From Diplosphaera chodatii (taxonomy: Eukaryota; Chlorophyta; Trebouxiophyceae; Prasiolales; Stichococcaceae): a stretch of DNA of 64,000 nucleotides. The DNA lies in NCBI GenBank assembly GCA_032358165.1, contig JAALGY010000041.1, positions 3,348,001 through 3,412,000 of the forward strand. The letters run 5' to 3'. Below the pieces are notes generated by a model that worked only from the letters and a program-made list of their open reading frames with translations, was not told the origin of the DNA and ran no database searches. This document shows positions 46,030 to 56,804 of the stretch, piece after piece (the stretch's first letter is position 1; each line of letters starts with the position of its first letter). The translations under genes were made by a program, and so were the position numbers.

Positions 46030-47423
46030 CTAGGCGGCCGCCACGGCGGGCGCCTGCTGGGCCGCCGCCGCGGCTGTCACCCAGGCAGGGTTGGTCTCCG
46101 GGTCAAGGTCGCAGCTCATCCGCAGCGCCGGGCGCCCCTGCATGTTGAGCAGACCAGGTGGTGCTTACTCGGGGTGGTGAGTGAATGCTGTCACCGGCGC
46201 AGGACCCTGAGCCTGCGCTGCAGTACAAGGGTGTGCAATGTGCGTTCGGCTGGAGTATGCCAAGGCGCACGATGCAGCTCTACACAGTGGCACGGCTGCA
46301 TGCTTTTGAAGCCAAGCTGCTAAGCCCAGGTCATACTGCTATACGCATGCCATCAGGTACTGCTGGATGCATCCCACAAGCGCTCACTGGCCCATAGTAG
46401 TCCTCGACCTGCGCCCTGTCAGTGAACCCTAACCGGCGGTACAGGCGCAGCGCGGGCGCGTTGCCCACCGCCACGTTCAGCACCGCCTCCTGCACCCGGC
46501 GCTCCCCCACCGCCTTCTGCAGCGCCGCCTGCATGCAATGCACCGTTCCCCGTCCCTGCATGTAGTTTGAGCAGCTTGTGGAGGCCAGGCTGTGTGAGCT
46601 CACCGCTGCTGGAACAGCGCCCTGTCCGGCGCCATCTGCTGCATTCGGCGAAGGTTCCTCGTGCCCACAGCTGCTGCATGCATGCATGCAATGTGCACAT
46701 GAGCACTCACCAGCAGCAGGGTGCCAGCGATGCCCTGTCGCCGGTGCTCCGGGTGCACGGCCAGCTTCTGGATGTGGCACACGACGCTGTTGGTCCGGTA
46801 CCTGCGGCAGCGCAGGAGGGATGGCCTCATCAGCAATACGCGCTCTTGTCGTGGAGACGGCAACGCACACATGATCTGCCACTGCCATATGCTCGACATC
46901 AAATGCAGAGTAGAGGATGTCATTGGCTGTGTTGGCAGCCTTTCAGCAATGCGTCTGCTCGTAACGGTACTCACACAATGTAGCCTAGGACAGCCTCGTC
47001 AGCGCCCCGCCGCACATACGCGTACAGCAGCACAGTGTTGCGCCGTGCCAGCTCCTGGTGGATGGCCCCTGCAGACATGCGTGAGAGGTTCTGGAGACGA
47101 TCGAGTATGTGGGTGCGGTATACTGCCAGTCAGGACTGCTGCTAGCCCCAAGCGCCTGTTGCAGCTTCCAAGCCCCCGGCGCATGGCCTGGCACAGCACG
47201 CACCATGATGTGATCATGAACATGCAAACATGTGGTGCATGCTGCGATGACTGCAAGTACATCTACCTGTAAGTGCGAAGGACTTTGAGAACAGGCGCTT
47301 TTCTAGGGCGTTGACCTGCGCAATCACGAACTGCTCCCCGTGGCACTGTAACACCTGAAACTGCTCCGCCTCGGAGGCTGCGTGCGGCGCGCCTGCTGAC
47401 GCCTGTGGCTTGCCTCTACCCAT
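46030..47423 (-). CDS. GNAT family N-acetyltransferase (RimI/NAA-like)
   Basis: Five exons (47267-47423, 46975-47068, 46711-46801, 46388-46528, 46030-46137) give an exact 196-residue frame. The core reads VLLYAYVRRG and VLGYIVYRTNS, then HIQKLAVHPEHRRQGIAGTL with the acetyl-CoA loop RRQGIAG, and ALRLYRRLGFTDR followed by VEDYYGPGRPALRM. The LAV.P..RR.GI and N..A..LYRR.GF..R..DYY pattern is typical of N-alpha-acetyltransferases acting on protein N-termini or of RimI-like enzymes. The substrate cannot be read from sequence. It diverges from the TOM9/TOM22-type gene across about 210 bp. Confidence 0.85.
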
Positions 47424-47635
47424 CCAACAATGCTAGCAGGATAAAGCGCGACATCAGTGCTTCTCAGCAGCATGTGCATAGCCTTGCCACAGTGCATGGT
47501 ATCCCACGGCCCGTCTGGCAGTCCCGCCCCGTTTTGTGCAGCCAGTGCCGAAGAGGAGCAGGTGCAGGGCCACACACGTCACCAGCACGGTCAGCATCGA
47601 TTGTCAACCTACATACGATAGTGCAGGCTGCTGCG
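47424..47635. promoter_or_regulatory. Short divergent (bidirectional) promoter region
   Basis: Only 212 bp separate the start codons of the minus-strand GNAT gene and the plus-strand TOM9/TOM22-type gene, so both promoters and 5'UTRs must fit or overlap here. An open frame through it from 47405 is not needed for the TOM protein. No TATA box is obvious. Confidence 0.5.
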
Positions 47636-47860
47636 ATGGTGGTGCCGGCGGACGAGAACAACCTGTTCCTGAACGCACAGAACGTCATCGCCAACACCAG
47701 CTTCGTGGCCTGGAAGCTCGCAAAGTCCACTGGCAAGGCGGCGTGGATTGCCAGCACCACCTGCCTGCTGCTGGTGGCGCCGCTGATCGTGGAGATGGAC
47801 CGGGAGCAGCAGATGGTGGAGTTCGAGAACCAGTCGCTGGGCGCGCTCACCGGCAAGTGA
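47636..47860 (+). CDS. TOM9/TOM22-type mitochondrial import receptor subunit
   Basis: A 74-residue single-exon ORF. The sequence SFVAWKLAKSTGKAAWIAST leads into a single membrane span (about residues 34-50: AWIASTTCLLLVAPLIV) followed by EMDREQQMVEFENQS. The GKAAWI...T..LL..PL..EMDREQQ block is the hallmark of plant TOM9, the shortened TOM22 of the outer-membrane translocase. The cytosolic part is short, as in plants and algae. I chose the ATG at 47636 because upstream in-frame codons look like 5'UTR; a spliced 5' exon ending before a possible acceptor at 47626 is an alternative. Confidence 0.85.
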   Translation: MVVPADENNLFLNAQNVIANTSFVAWKLAKSTGKAAWIASTTCLLLVAPLIVEMDREQQMVEFENQSLGALTGK

Positions 47861-48176
47861 GGGCGCCGGCGCGGCGCCGCAGCCTCCCGCCGGCAAACAG
47901 CAGCGTGCTCCGCTGCCGCTGCTGTCAACACAGCGCAGCAGCGACGCCTTGCAAGCAGCTCAGCGGCTCAGCAGCAGCCAGGCAGAAGCGTGCTGCGGCT
48001 CAGCGCACTTGCATTGTTGCCCTCTGGCAGCTGGAGTCAAATCGCAGCCTGAGAGGCGCAGTCTGGTGTGAGGCAATTGGCAGCACACCTGCTCTTCTGC
48101 GTATCCGCATCATCTCAAAGCACGACCTCCGATTTGGCCAGGGCAGCAAGTGGACAACGTACAGCGCACGCACATC

Positions 48177-48943
48177 ATGAATGGCGGTGCTGCGCTGCTG
48201 CGCGCCGGCTATCGGCAGGTGCGGCTAGGGTAGAAGATTTTTTGCTGTGTCTGTGACCAGCCTGCTGGGCTGTTTGTATGAGCCGATGTCTCTAACTCAG
48301 ACGTACTGCTGTCTTGTTACGGTGGTGTGTCAAGCACTCACGGCAGCACTTTGCAATGGTCCTCTCATAGCGTCATCTGTGATCTTCATTCTGACCCAGC
48401 CTGAATCTTTACAGCTGTCCCACACTCGATGGTCAGTGCTTGGTCCGCTCATACCAGGTGCTGCGGGTGCACCGGGAGAAGCTGCCGCCGCCGAATGCGC
48501 GGGCTGGGCGACGCGTACGCCGGCAAGGAGTTCCGGGAGTGGGGCGACGCCGCGGGCGTCACGCCCAAGCAGTGGGACGAGTTCCGCAGCCAGTGGGTGC
48601 GCGAACGCACAGAAAACTGCCTGATCCTTGTTGCCGGTCGCACCATCCCGCAGCGGTGCAGCCTCACCGCCGCTGGCGGTGGGAAGAGTGGCCCGGCTTT
48701 CATGGTGCAGCACTGGGGACGAACTACGGGCAGATAGCTTGACACCCTTGACGTGACTCTGAAGCAAGTGTGCTGAGCTGAGGGCTTGATCCGCACCAGG
48801 AGAAGTACACCAACATGCTGCTGGGCGTGGCGGACTCGCCGGACGCGACCTCCGGCGACATCCCCGCCGACGCGCTGCACCGCATGACGCCCGAGCAGCG
48901 GGCGCAGCTGGAGCGGCTGCGTGCAGCCGTCACCGCGTCCTGA
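48177..48943 (+). CDS. SDHAF3/ACN9-like succinate dehydrogenase assembly factor, with apparent frameshift
   Basis: Three exons: 48177-48218, 48458-48596, 48800-48943. The parts read ALLRAGYRQ, VLRVHREKLPPP, then (after a shift) MRGLGDAYAGKEFREWGDA, then QWEKYTNMLLGVAD and MTPEQRAQLERLR. Together they follow the SDHAF3 LYR-family pattern (Y-R-x-[IV]-L-R-x-H-[RK] ... LP..MR.LGD.Y...EFR ... L..W..Y). SDHAF3 protects the Fe-S subunit of succinate dehydrogenase during assembly in mitochondria. Exon 2 has one base too many: after CCGCCGCCG the sequence is AATGCGC where ATGCGC would keep frame (A at about 48494-48495). This is either a sequencing error or a real disabling change. The third exon is intact. 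Confidence 0.75.
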
Positions 48944-49634
48944 ACCCGTGCGCCCCGACTGCTGCGGGCAGCATGACTGTGGCTGGCGCGGGCGGCGAGT
49001 GGCAGCAGCATCCGTACAGCACAGCAGTGCGGCGGTGTCTGCAGGCGGCAGCTGCAAGCATAGCACTGCAGCGGCTGGTGCTGCTCATGCCGGTTTTTGT
49101 GTCATGGACACACTTGCAGCAGCCTGGTGCAGCTCCTGCGGCTTGCCTGCGACTGATATTTGCAAGCGCCCAGAGCTGCGTCGTCGACAGGGTGGTGCAG
49201 CGGCTTTGCCTGTTGCAGCTGCTCCTGGGTCTGAAGCTGCCGTGCAATAACTCACAGCTGCTGAGCACACTGCTTCTAATCTGTGCGCAATTCATGAACG
49301 GCAGCGTTAGGCCCTGTGGCTAGCGATGCATTTCGTGGCCTGTGCTGTAATGAACTGTTGGCACGGAGGTTTGGCAGGGTGTGAAATGAGAAGGTAACGG
49401 CAGGACCTGGAACCAAACATCGACTTCACGAAAGGTTGCCGCCCACATGTTGTGTGTCAGCATGCGGAAGTTGAGCATTGACCGCGCCGCACCACTGCCT
49501 GCATGTGCTGTAGGTATGTGCTGGGTGATGACATCCCATCGCGGGGTGCAGGCTACAGGCCTACACGTACATGTCACCTGACTGTACATCCAGCCAGCAC
49601 ATCAGCACCAACTGAGCCTGAAAGGGCAGGAAGC
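48944..49634. other. Spacer with no recognised gene
   Basis: Probably the SDHAF3-like 3'UTR and intergenic DNA. Small ORFs on both strands lack motifs. Confidence 0.4.
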
Positions 49635-49639
49635 AAAAA
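49635..49639 (-). terminator. RNA polymerase III terminator (T5)
   Basis: Five Ts on the minus strand begin 12 bases after the tRNA-Ser 3' end, a standard Pol III stop signal. Confidence 0.7.
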
Positions 49640-49651
49640 GTTCTCAGCGAG

Positions 49652-49732
49652 CGACACCTATGAGATTCGAACTCATGCGCGTTTCCGCACCACCTTAGCA
49701 GGGTGGCCCCTTAACCGCTCGGGCAAAGTGTC
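49652..49732 (-). tRNA. tRNA-Ser (anticodon GCU)
   Basis: The reverse complement folds as a class II tRNA of 81 nt: acceptor GACACTT pairing with AGGTGTC (one G-U), D-arm GCCCGAGCGGTTAAGGGGC, anticodon loop CTGCTAA (anticodon GCT), a long variable arm (TGCGGAAACGCGC), and T-arm TGAGTTCGAATCTCA, with discriminator G. The long variable arm is typical of tRNA-Ser. There is no intron and CCA is not encoded, as in eukaryotic nuclear tRNA genes. Confidence 0.95.
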
Positions 49733-51006
49733 CTGGCAGTTGACGACAGGCGTTTTGGACCCTACATAATGCATAGACGCCATTTCTCGGAAAAGCGGCG
49801 GTTTTAGGGTTTAAAGTCCAGCTTTCAGATGCCTGTACACAACAGGCGTTGTCGAGATAGGGCAAACAGGTGCTGGCCGCCACACATGCATACACACGTA
49901 GCTCGCGCAAGTTATTCCTCTGGTATCACCGCACTTTGGCACTTGAACCATGCAGCCTACAATACAGTTTGGCCGGCAACCTTGTGACTGGCTGTAGCTG
50001 TTGCCATCATGCTTTGAGTCGCGAGGCTGCGATCGTCAACAGGCAGCGCCTCACGCGAGGCCAAGCGGCCACGGCCATATCCTACAGGCAGGCAGTCTGC
50101 CTCTGCATGTTCAGGCGTCAACATCCCGCAGCACGAGCTTGCCTCGACGACGCTGCATAGCTGCAATCAGAAATCGCCAGGCTGCAGGGCGAGGTCTTGG
50201 GGTGTGCGGTTATCGCAGCATCAAAATTCAAAACATCATTTCTCACCGCGGCGCACACTCTGACATGTGTACCAGCTGCAAGTAGGCCCTGCTGATCCTG
50301 CTGCTATAGCGGGGCTGCACATCTCGCATCGCGTGCAACAAGGGATTCCACCTGAGATGCTGCCAAGAATGATCAGCTCACCCACTGCAGGAAGCTTGGC
50401 CTACAGTGGCACCTTCGCACAATTTATCAGAGGCGATCTGGTTATGTCTTGAATGTGCACATTTTGCCGGGTGTCGCGTTGATCATTACTTGAGCGATAC
50501 TCCGTCAGACGCGAGATGGCCGCGGACCGCGCTGTGGCAGTCCAGTATAACTATACCCCTGAATGATACGGTCAGCTGTCTGACACCGTCTGACAGCTCA
50601 GATCAGACCCCTCTCACCGCGTGCATCGGCGCGTCATTAGCGCCGTTTCGACCCATGCAATCTCAGTCATCCCTCTGATTCATACGCCTCATTGTTCCGC
50701 TTTGCATATCAGCAGGCACACCGCCGCCTGACCGCCGTGCACCTGGCCGCGGCCGATTACCCGCTGTCTGACGACACCTATACAACAGCGTCACAGTGTG
50801 CAGCCCGCCTGGCGCACGGCAAACACCAGCGGCCACCCACGGTAGGCAACATGATAGGATGCTCTATTGCCTGTCTGCAGAGTGCATGCGCACGCGGGGT
50901 CACGCTCACGGGGTGTCATTCCCGTCACCGTGTTACAGTTGTTGTTGCATGCCGGGGTGTGCGCGTTGCTGAGCAGATGTACATACGCTTCAGACCTTTT
51001 TATCAC
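49733..51006. other. Spacer between tRNA-Ser and the cellulase gene; no recognised gene
   Basis: About 1.3 kb. The frame upstream of the cellulase start is open from 50692, but nothing in it resembles the GH6 family; it is probably promoter and 5'UTR. Confidence 0.4.
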
Positions 51007-54000
51007 ATGCAGATGCACCCGTTGCTGGCATGCGTCCTGGTGGCGGCACTTCTGCCGGCCGCCCTGTGCCAATCCGGCCCTGCAGCAAACCTGACTCGAT
51101 CAATCAGCAGCGGTGCCTCTTCCCGCCTGGTCGACAGCTCCAGCGGTGCGTCTGCCATGTGGGCATCTACACTGTGCTTCAGGCGGCGCCCCTGCCTGAG
51201 GCCACCTTCATTGCATCTGTCTGCATGCGGCGACGCACAAACCACCTGTCGGCAGTTGCTAGCAGTTGACCTACCGGCGGGTCACACAACCTGCAAGCGC
51301 TACATACATGCGAGAGCATCCGATCTTTCACCAGCTTCCAATTTGGAGCTGGTGCCAGGCCCACCATGTGGCATACTCAAATGTTGCCTCGCTGGTGTGG
51401 TTCGCAGGGGGCGGCGCCAGCGCCAGGGTGGCAGCCCGCCAGGCGAGCGGCGCTAACCCCTTTGCAGGCGCCGTGTTCTACGTGAACCCGGACTACTCGA
51501 AGAACGCCGCCGCGTCGCTGGCCCAGGTCGCCGCCGGCAGCGCCGACGCCGCCAAAATCAAGACGGTCCAGGTTGGCACACTACACGCTCAACCAGCTGC
51601 CTTGCTTGATCTCGATCAGCCACATGCAGGCCTCCAACTCGTGGCTCCTAGAGTGTATTTCATCATGTACTCAGTGTGGGGCCTGTCACGTAGATTTTCC
51701 GTTCAACTTGCGCCTTGAGATGCCGGATGGCTGAAGGAGTGAAGTGCTGAAGCATCTGCACTACAGCAAAGGGGTGCCAGACCAGCCTGCACACTGGCTT
51801 AGGAACTCATCACCCATTTCATCAGTGCAGGGCCTCTCCACGGGCATCTGGCTAGACCGCATCGACGCGATCGCGGGCGGCGCGGCGAACGGCGGGCGGC
51901 TGGGCCTGACGGGGCACCTGGACGCGGCGCTGGGCCAGGCGGCGGCCGCCGGGAAGCCGGCCGTGGTGCCCATCGTCGTGTACGACCTGCCCAGCAGGTG
52001 CGCACCAGCGGCTTGACAGCATGCCGCTCAGGTTTGCCCTGATGTGTGGCGGCAGCCGCAGCGTGCACAAGAGCCGTCGACACCAATGCTAGGTCAACAC
52101 AAGCCTCTCGTCCGGATAAAACTGTTGTCAGTGCTGCACCAGGGTGGTCTCCCAACACCACAGCACGCCGCACAACCGAGCAGCGTGCTGTGACCTTGCA
52201 CGGGAAGTGCCATGGGGTAGCTTCAAATTTTAAGGCAGTCCCCATGTGCGTGCAGGGACTGCGCGGCGCTGGCGTCAAATGGCGAGCTGGGCATCAACGA
52301 CCTGCCCAAGTACAAGGCGCAGTACATCGACGCCATCGCCGCCGCCATCAAGGCCAAGCCCGCGTACTCGGCGCTACGCATCGTCGCCGTCGTGGAGCCC
52401 GACTCCCTGTGAGTTTAGGGCTCAGAGACAGCAGTACGGATGGCAGCCCACCAAACTGCTCGCCTGCACCTGAACCACCTGCAAAACATATGCAGCACTG
52501 CGATGCTGCATTCCGCCGCCGGCGCAGCCCACGCTGCACACATGCTGCATGAGACTGTGTGCCTGGGGGCCGCGCCTCACATGCTGCTGCTGTCCCGTTC
52601 GTGGCGCGCTGCAGCGCATGGCAGCGCTGCAGGACGGCAGGCAGTGGACCACCTACCCTGGCCCTTTCATGCCACATGTATCATCAGCTGCACAGCTGCG
52701 CTGTGCCCAGTAGATGGCACAAGTTGGAAGCACCATCTGCTGGCTCTGCTTCGTGTTGTTGAAGCCCATGAAGACATCAGCGCTGATGCCGTGGCCGCAC
52801 GCGGCGCAGGCCCAACATGGTGACCAACCTGGGGGTGCCCGCCTGCGCGGCGGTGAACGCCCAGGGCACCTACGTCGCCGGCGTCACGTACGCGCTGCAG
52901 CAGCTGGGCGCCCTGCCCAACGTGGACCTGTACCTGGACATCGGCCACAGCGGGTGCGGCATTTTTTCTGGTTTGGCCCCCAACCCTGCCCTGACGCATC
53001 CGCCACAGCGGGTGCGGAGTATGCGTTTGGCCCCCAACCCTGCCCTGACACATCGGCCACAGCGGGTGCAGAGTGTTTATTTGGCCCCCAACCCTGCCCT
53101 GACCCATCGGCCACAGCGGGTGCGGTGCTGGAGTCCCGTCCCCTGACTGTGGTGTCCAGCTGATATCATGGATCAAATGCGTGATGCTCTTTCCAGGTGT
53201 GCACGTGTGTCTGTGTGTCCCAATGCCTGAAGCCTGACGAGTACTGCAGCACGTGGTTCCTGCACGCTGCCTGAGAGAAACTGCAGGCGTCTGTCCCAGT
53301 GCAGCGCCTGCGATGCAGGGCTCCTCGGGCTGCTTCGGTTGCTCAGGCAATGCTCATTTTTGGTGAGGATCCTTGTGATGGCATCTTCTGCGGCTTTCTT
53401 CCAGGTGGCTGGGGTGGCCCAACAACATGCAGGGCGGCGTGTCGCTGTACGCGAACCTGATCACCAAGGCGGAGGCTGGGGGGCCCGCCCTCGTGCGCGG
53501 CCTCGCCACCGACATCGCCAACTACACGCCCCGTGAGTCTCGTGGCCAGCACCCACCGACTGAGAGTGTCACAGCACACACACACCCTCGGCTACCCCTG
53601 GCGCTGCCGATCTCGGGCTGCGATCTCCTGCGCTGCAGTGGCGGCAGTGGCTGGCTGCACAAACGCCCGTGCTGCTTGCATGCATCATGCTCGTGCTTGA
53701 CACACAGTTTTATCCTTAGTGCCAGCGTCAACCATGTGCAATGCTGTGAGTTTGGCTTGCAAGAATGCAGAGCCAATGGCTGGATGCTGATGCTGTGATG
53801 TCGCTGCCGCGCCGCAGTCAAGGAGCCCTTCGTGTCGCCCAGCAACCAGACCGTGCTGTCGGGCCCCTTCTACCAGTGGAACCCCATCTTCGACGAGCAG
53901 ACGTACGTGCAGACGCTCGCCACCAACTTCGCCAACGCCGGCGTTCCCGGCCTGGGCTTCATCATGTGAGTAGGTTGCTGCGATATACTGCCAGCTCGGA

Positions 54001-56168
54001 CATGCCAGACATGGGCCTCTGCTCGAAGGGCAGCTACACGAAGAAATCAGTCCTAACTGCAGCTGCTTGGCTGATCGCTGCTTTCCTGCGCAGTCATGGC
54101 AGCCGTGCTGGGAATCTGCGGTCTTGTGAACTTGCACCACCTCGACCGATATCGTGTGATGTTTGCCTGGCTGGTTGACAGATTGCGGATCCTGTGTCTC
54201 TTCATACCACAAGGAACTTGACCGGAGAACCCTTGTGTCTTCTCGCAGTGACACCTCGCGCAGCGGCTGGAAGGCGGTAAACGACGGCAAGCCGATCGAC
54301 CACCGCAAAGCGCGCGGCAACTGGTGCAACGTCAACGGCGCGGGGCTGGGCGAGCCGCCGCGCGCCAGCCCCGTGCCGAGCCTGCCGATTGACGTGAGTC
54401 CCATTGTCACAGCCTCACATAGGCTGCTGCTCAGACATGCTTCAGGCAATGCAGCAAACCACTGCCTTGCACAGCACAACCACACCCAACCCGCCGCAAA
54501 GCGCTGTACATGCTCCTGAACGCTGGGACCGGCCCTCAGGCGCATGTACCGCTGTGTGCTGTGCAGCACGTGCAAGGTGCCTCGTCATGCAACGGATCTG
54601 CACACAGCCTGCACCAGCTTGCAGCCAGGGTCATCACGGTTCAGCCTGGCTGCTGCAGCGCAGTTTGGGCAAGTGTTGCACCAGCTGTCGGTCAGTGTCA
54701 CGATGCATCGGCCTGGCTGCTGCAGGCGTATGTGTGGGTGAAGCCGCCCGGCGAGTCCGACGGCAGCAGCCAGGCGACGACGCCCGGCAACGTGCCCGAC
54801 GCGGAGGGGAAGCGCTTTGACCCGTCCTGCGACCCCAACGACGCGTCCAAGGTGAGCGGGGTCTCACGTGCGTGAGCGGCGCATGTGTGTGATCAGAGAG
54901 CCTGGAGAACAGCGGCGGAAGGCGTGTGTGGGCAGCGACCAGCTCGCTGTATAACATTCTCCGCAGCGCACACGCTTGTGCTACTGCAGCAGGTGCCTGC
55001 AGAGGATCTGGGAGCGTGGGTGCCGACAGCGCTCCTAGGAATGCGAGACTGGTGTCAGCATGATGATTCTTCACATTCATGTCCCCAGGACGCCATGGCG
55101 GGCGCGCCGCCGGCCGGCGGCTGGTTCCACGCCCAGTTCATGATGCTGGTGCGCAACGCGCAGCCGGCGGTCGCTACAGGGCTGACGGCGCCGACGCCGA
55201 CAGCTGCGCCAACTGCACCAGCAAAGTCGCCGCCACCACCAAAGCCCACAGCGAGGCCGCCGCCGCCCAAGCCCACTGCCAAGCCCCCACCACCAAAGCC
55301 AACAGCCAAGCCGCCGCCGCCAAAGCCAACAGCAAAGTCGCCGCCGCCAAAACCAACAGCAAAGTCGCCGCCGCCAAAGCCCACAGCAAAGTCGCCGCCA
55401 CCAAAGCCCACAGCGAAGTCCCCGCCGCCCAAGCCGACAGCCAAGCCGCCGCCGCCCAAGCCCGTCGCAGCGGCCACCCCCACAAAGGTGCATCCTCAGT
55501 TGTGGCTTGGCCCTATCGAAATGATCCCATCTGCCGACGGCAAAGCAGGTCCTTCTGCGGGCCGCTGCTTGCGGAGCGAGCAGGTCACACCGGGATGTGC
55601 TTGGAAGGCGATGCGCCGCAGCGAGCACCACACTGACCCTGAGGAGACGCCCACACTGTCGATGATCTGCTTGCCGTCGTCTTGCAGACGCCAACAGCGG
55701 CCCCGACCAGCCCAACTCCGACGCCCACGTCGGGCGTCGGAGCTGCGCCGGCGATCCAGATGTGGGGGCAGTGCGGCGGGCTGTCCGGGCCGGCGGGGAA
55801 CCCGCTGGGGGACTACGCATGGGCCAGCCAGGGGGGCGCGGCCTGCGCCGCCGGCGCCACGTGCACCCGCTCCAATGAGTGGTGCGCAGCCTGTGGCGTC
55901 CTGCTCATCATGTTGTCGGGTGCTGCAACGGCCACTGAGTATGCTGGGGTTAGGCTCCAGCACTGGTGACGCGCAGGCATGCTGATTTGAGCTGTTAGCC
56001 TGCTGTGTGACCAGGTAGCCATTTGTAGGGGCCAGCTGTTGGTGCGGATGTAGCACACTTCATGCATGCCTGTCCAGTTTCGCTTCCAAGGTCCTGTGCA
56101 GGGTCGACTGACTACTATCTGTTTTGTGCTGACGCAGGTACTGGCAGTGCCTACCAACGACTGGATGA
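51007..56168 (+). CDS. Secreted GH6 cellulase with C-terminal CBM1
   Basis: Twelve exons (51007-51145, 51408-51571, 51831-51997, 52256-52408, 52810-52953, 53405-53532, 53818-53965, 54249-54393, 54726-54851, 55089-55487, 55688-55881, 56138-56168) give an exact 645-residue frame. A signal peptide (LLACVLVAALLPAALC) is followed by the GH6 domain: ANPFAGAVFYVNPDYS, GIWLDRIDAI, VYDLPSRDCAALASNGELGI, VVEPDSLPN, YLDIGHSGWLGWPNN, FIIDTSRSGW, NWCNVNGAGLG and VWVKPPGESDG. The three acidic residues matching Cel6A D175, D221 and D401 are present (about 158, 206, 408). A Pro/Lys/Thr repeat linker (PPPPKPTAK units) leads to a CBM1: MWGQCGGLSGPAG, then CAAGATCTRSNEWYWQCLP. It hydrolyses beta-1,4-glucan from the chain end or internally outside the cell or in the wall. 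Fungal Cel6A carries CBM1 at the N-terminus; here it is C-terminal. Confidence 0.95.
52941..53130. repeat. Tandem repeat duplicating the 5' splice site of cellulase intron 5
   Basis: A unit with GCCACAGCGGGTGC occurs at about 52948, 53006, 53060 and 53114 (spacing 58, 54 and 54 bp), with TTGGCCCCCAACCCTGCCCT between copies. The first copy is the real exon 5 end and GT donor (52953/52954). The other three lie inside intron 5 and repeat the same donor context. Confidence 0.9.
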
Positions 56169-56804
56169 TCGATGACGAAGTGGGACACAGCACCGCTATG
56201 GCTACGCCATAGCCGCACATAGCGCAGGTCGTCGGTGCATACCGGTTTTGCCCTTGCCGGGCGCTATATAGGCTCTGCAACATACAGGCAGGCAGGCATT
56301 GGGCCGAACCAAGACAGCAGTTGAAGGGTTGTTGCCACATGGGGCAGTTGGTAGGGCTCGGGCATCGCTTCGAACGGGTGTGTGATGGCAGATGAGCAGA
56401 GTACCGATTGTTGGTGTCCCTGTTGCGCTGCGTTTGCAGCTGCGGTGGTGTCCTGTAGATTGTGGCAGTCGCGTGACACATGGGTAGCATGTGCGTGAGT
56501 TGACTCGGTATTCAGGTTGTCAGATGTGCAGGCAATCAGGATGTAGGCTGCAGCTGATTGGTCGAGTAAGAACCGCGTTGAACGCTGTACATAATGCCTG
56601 ATTCAAGTCTTGACAGTGTGAAAAAGATTGAAACGTGCAGCAACGGCAAAATTCCAACAAATAGTGCCATACTTTTACAGCTGCGTGCTTGACCTGGTGC
56701 CTGCATCAGGCTTTTCACCCTACACAGATAAATCCAGCCGGAGCAGCCAGATTGCATTGAACCCACCCAGCCAGTCTGCACGAAACGCCGCACTCACTAT
56801 GGCA
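56169..56804. other. Spacer between converging cellulase and F-box genes
   Basis: Contains the cellulase 3'UTR and the F-box gene 3' flank. No conserved ORF was found. Confidence 0.4.

Noticed and set aside
52884..53114. Protein repeat SGQGWGPN (minus) or LAPNPALTH (plus) as a repeat protein.
   Set aside because: It arises from the intronic tandem repeat of the cellulase gene; flanking exons splice around it in exact phase.
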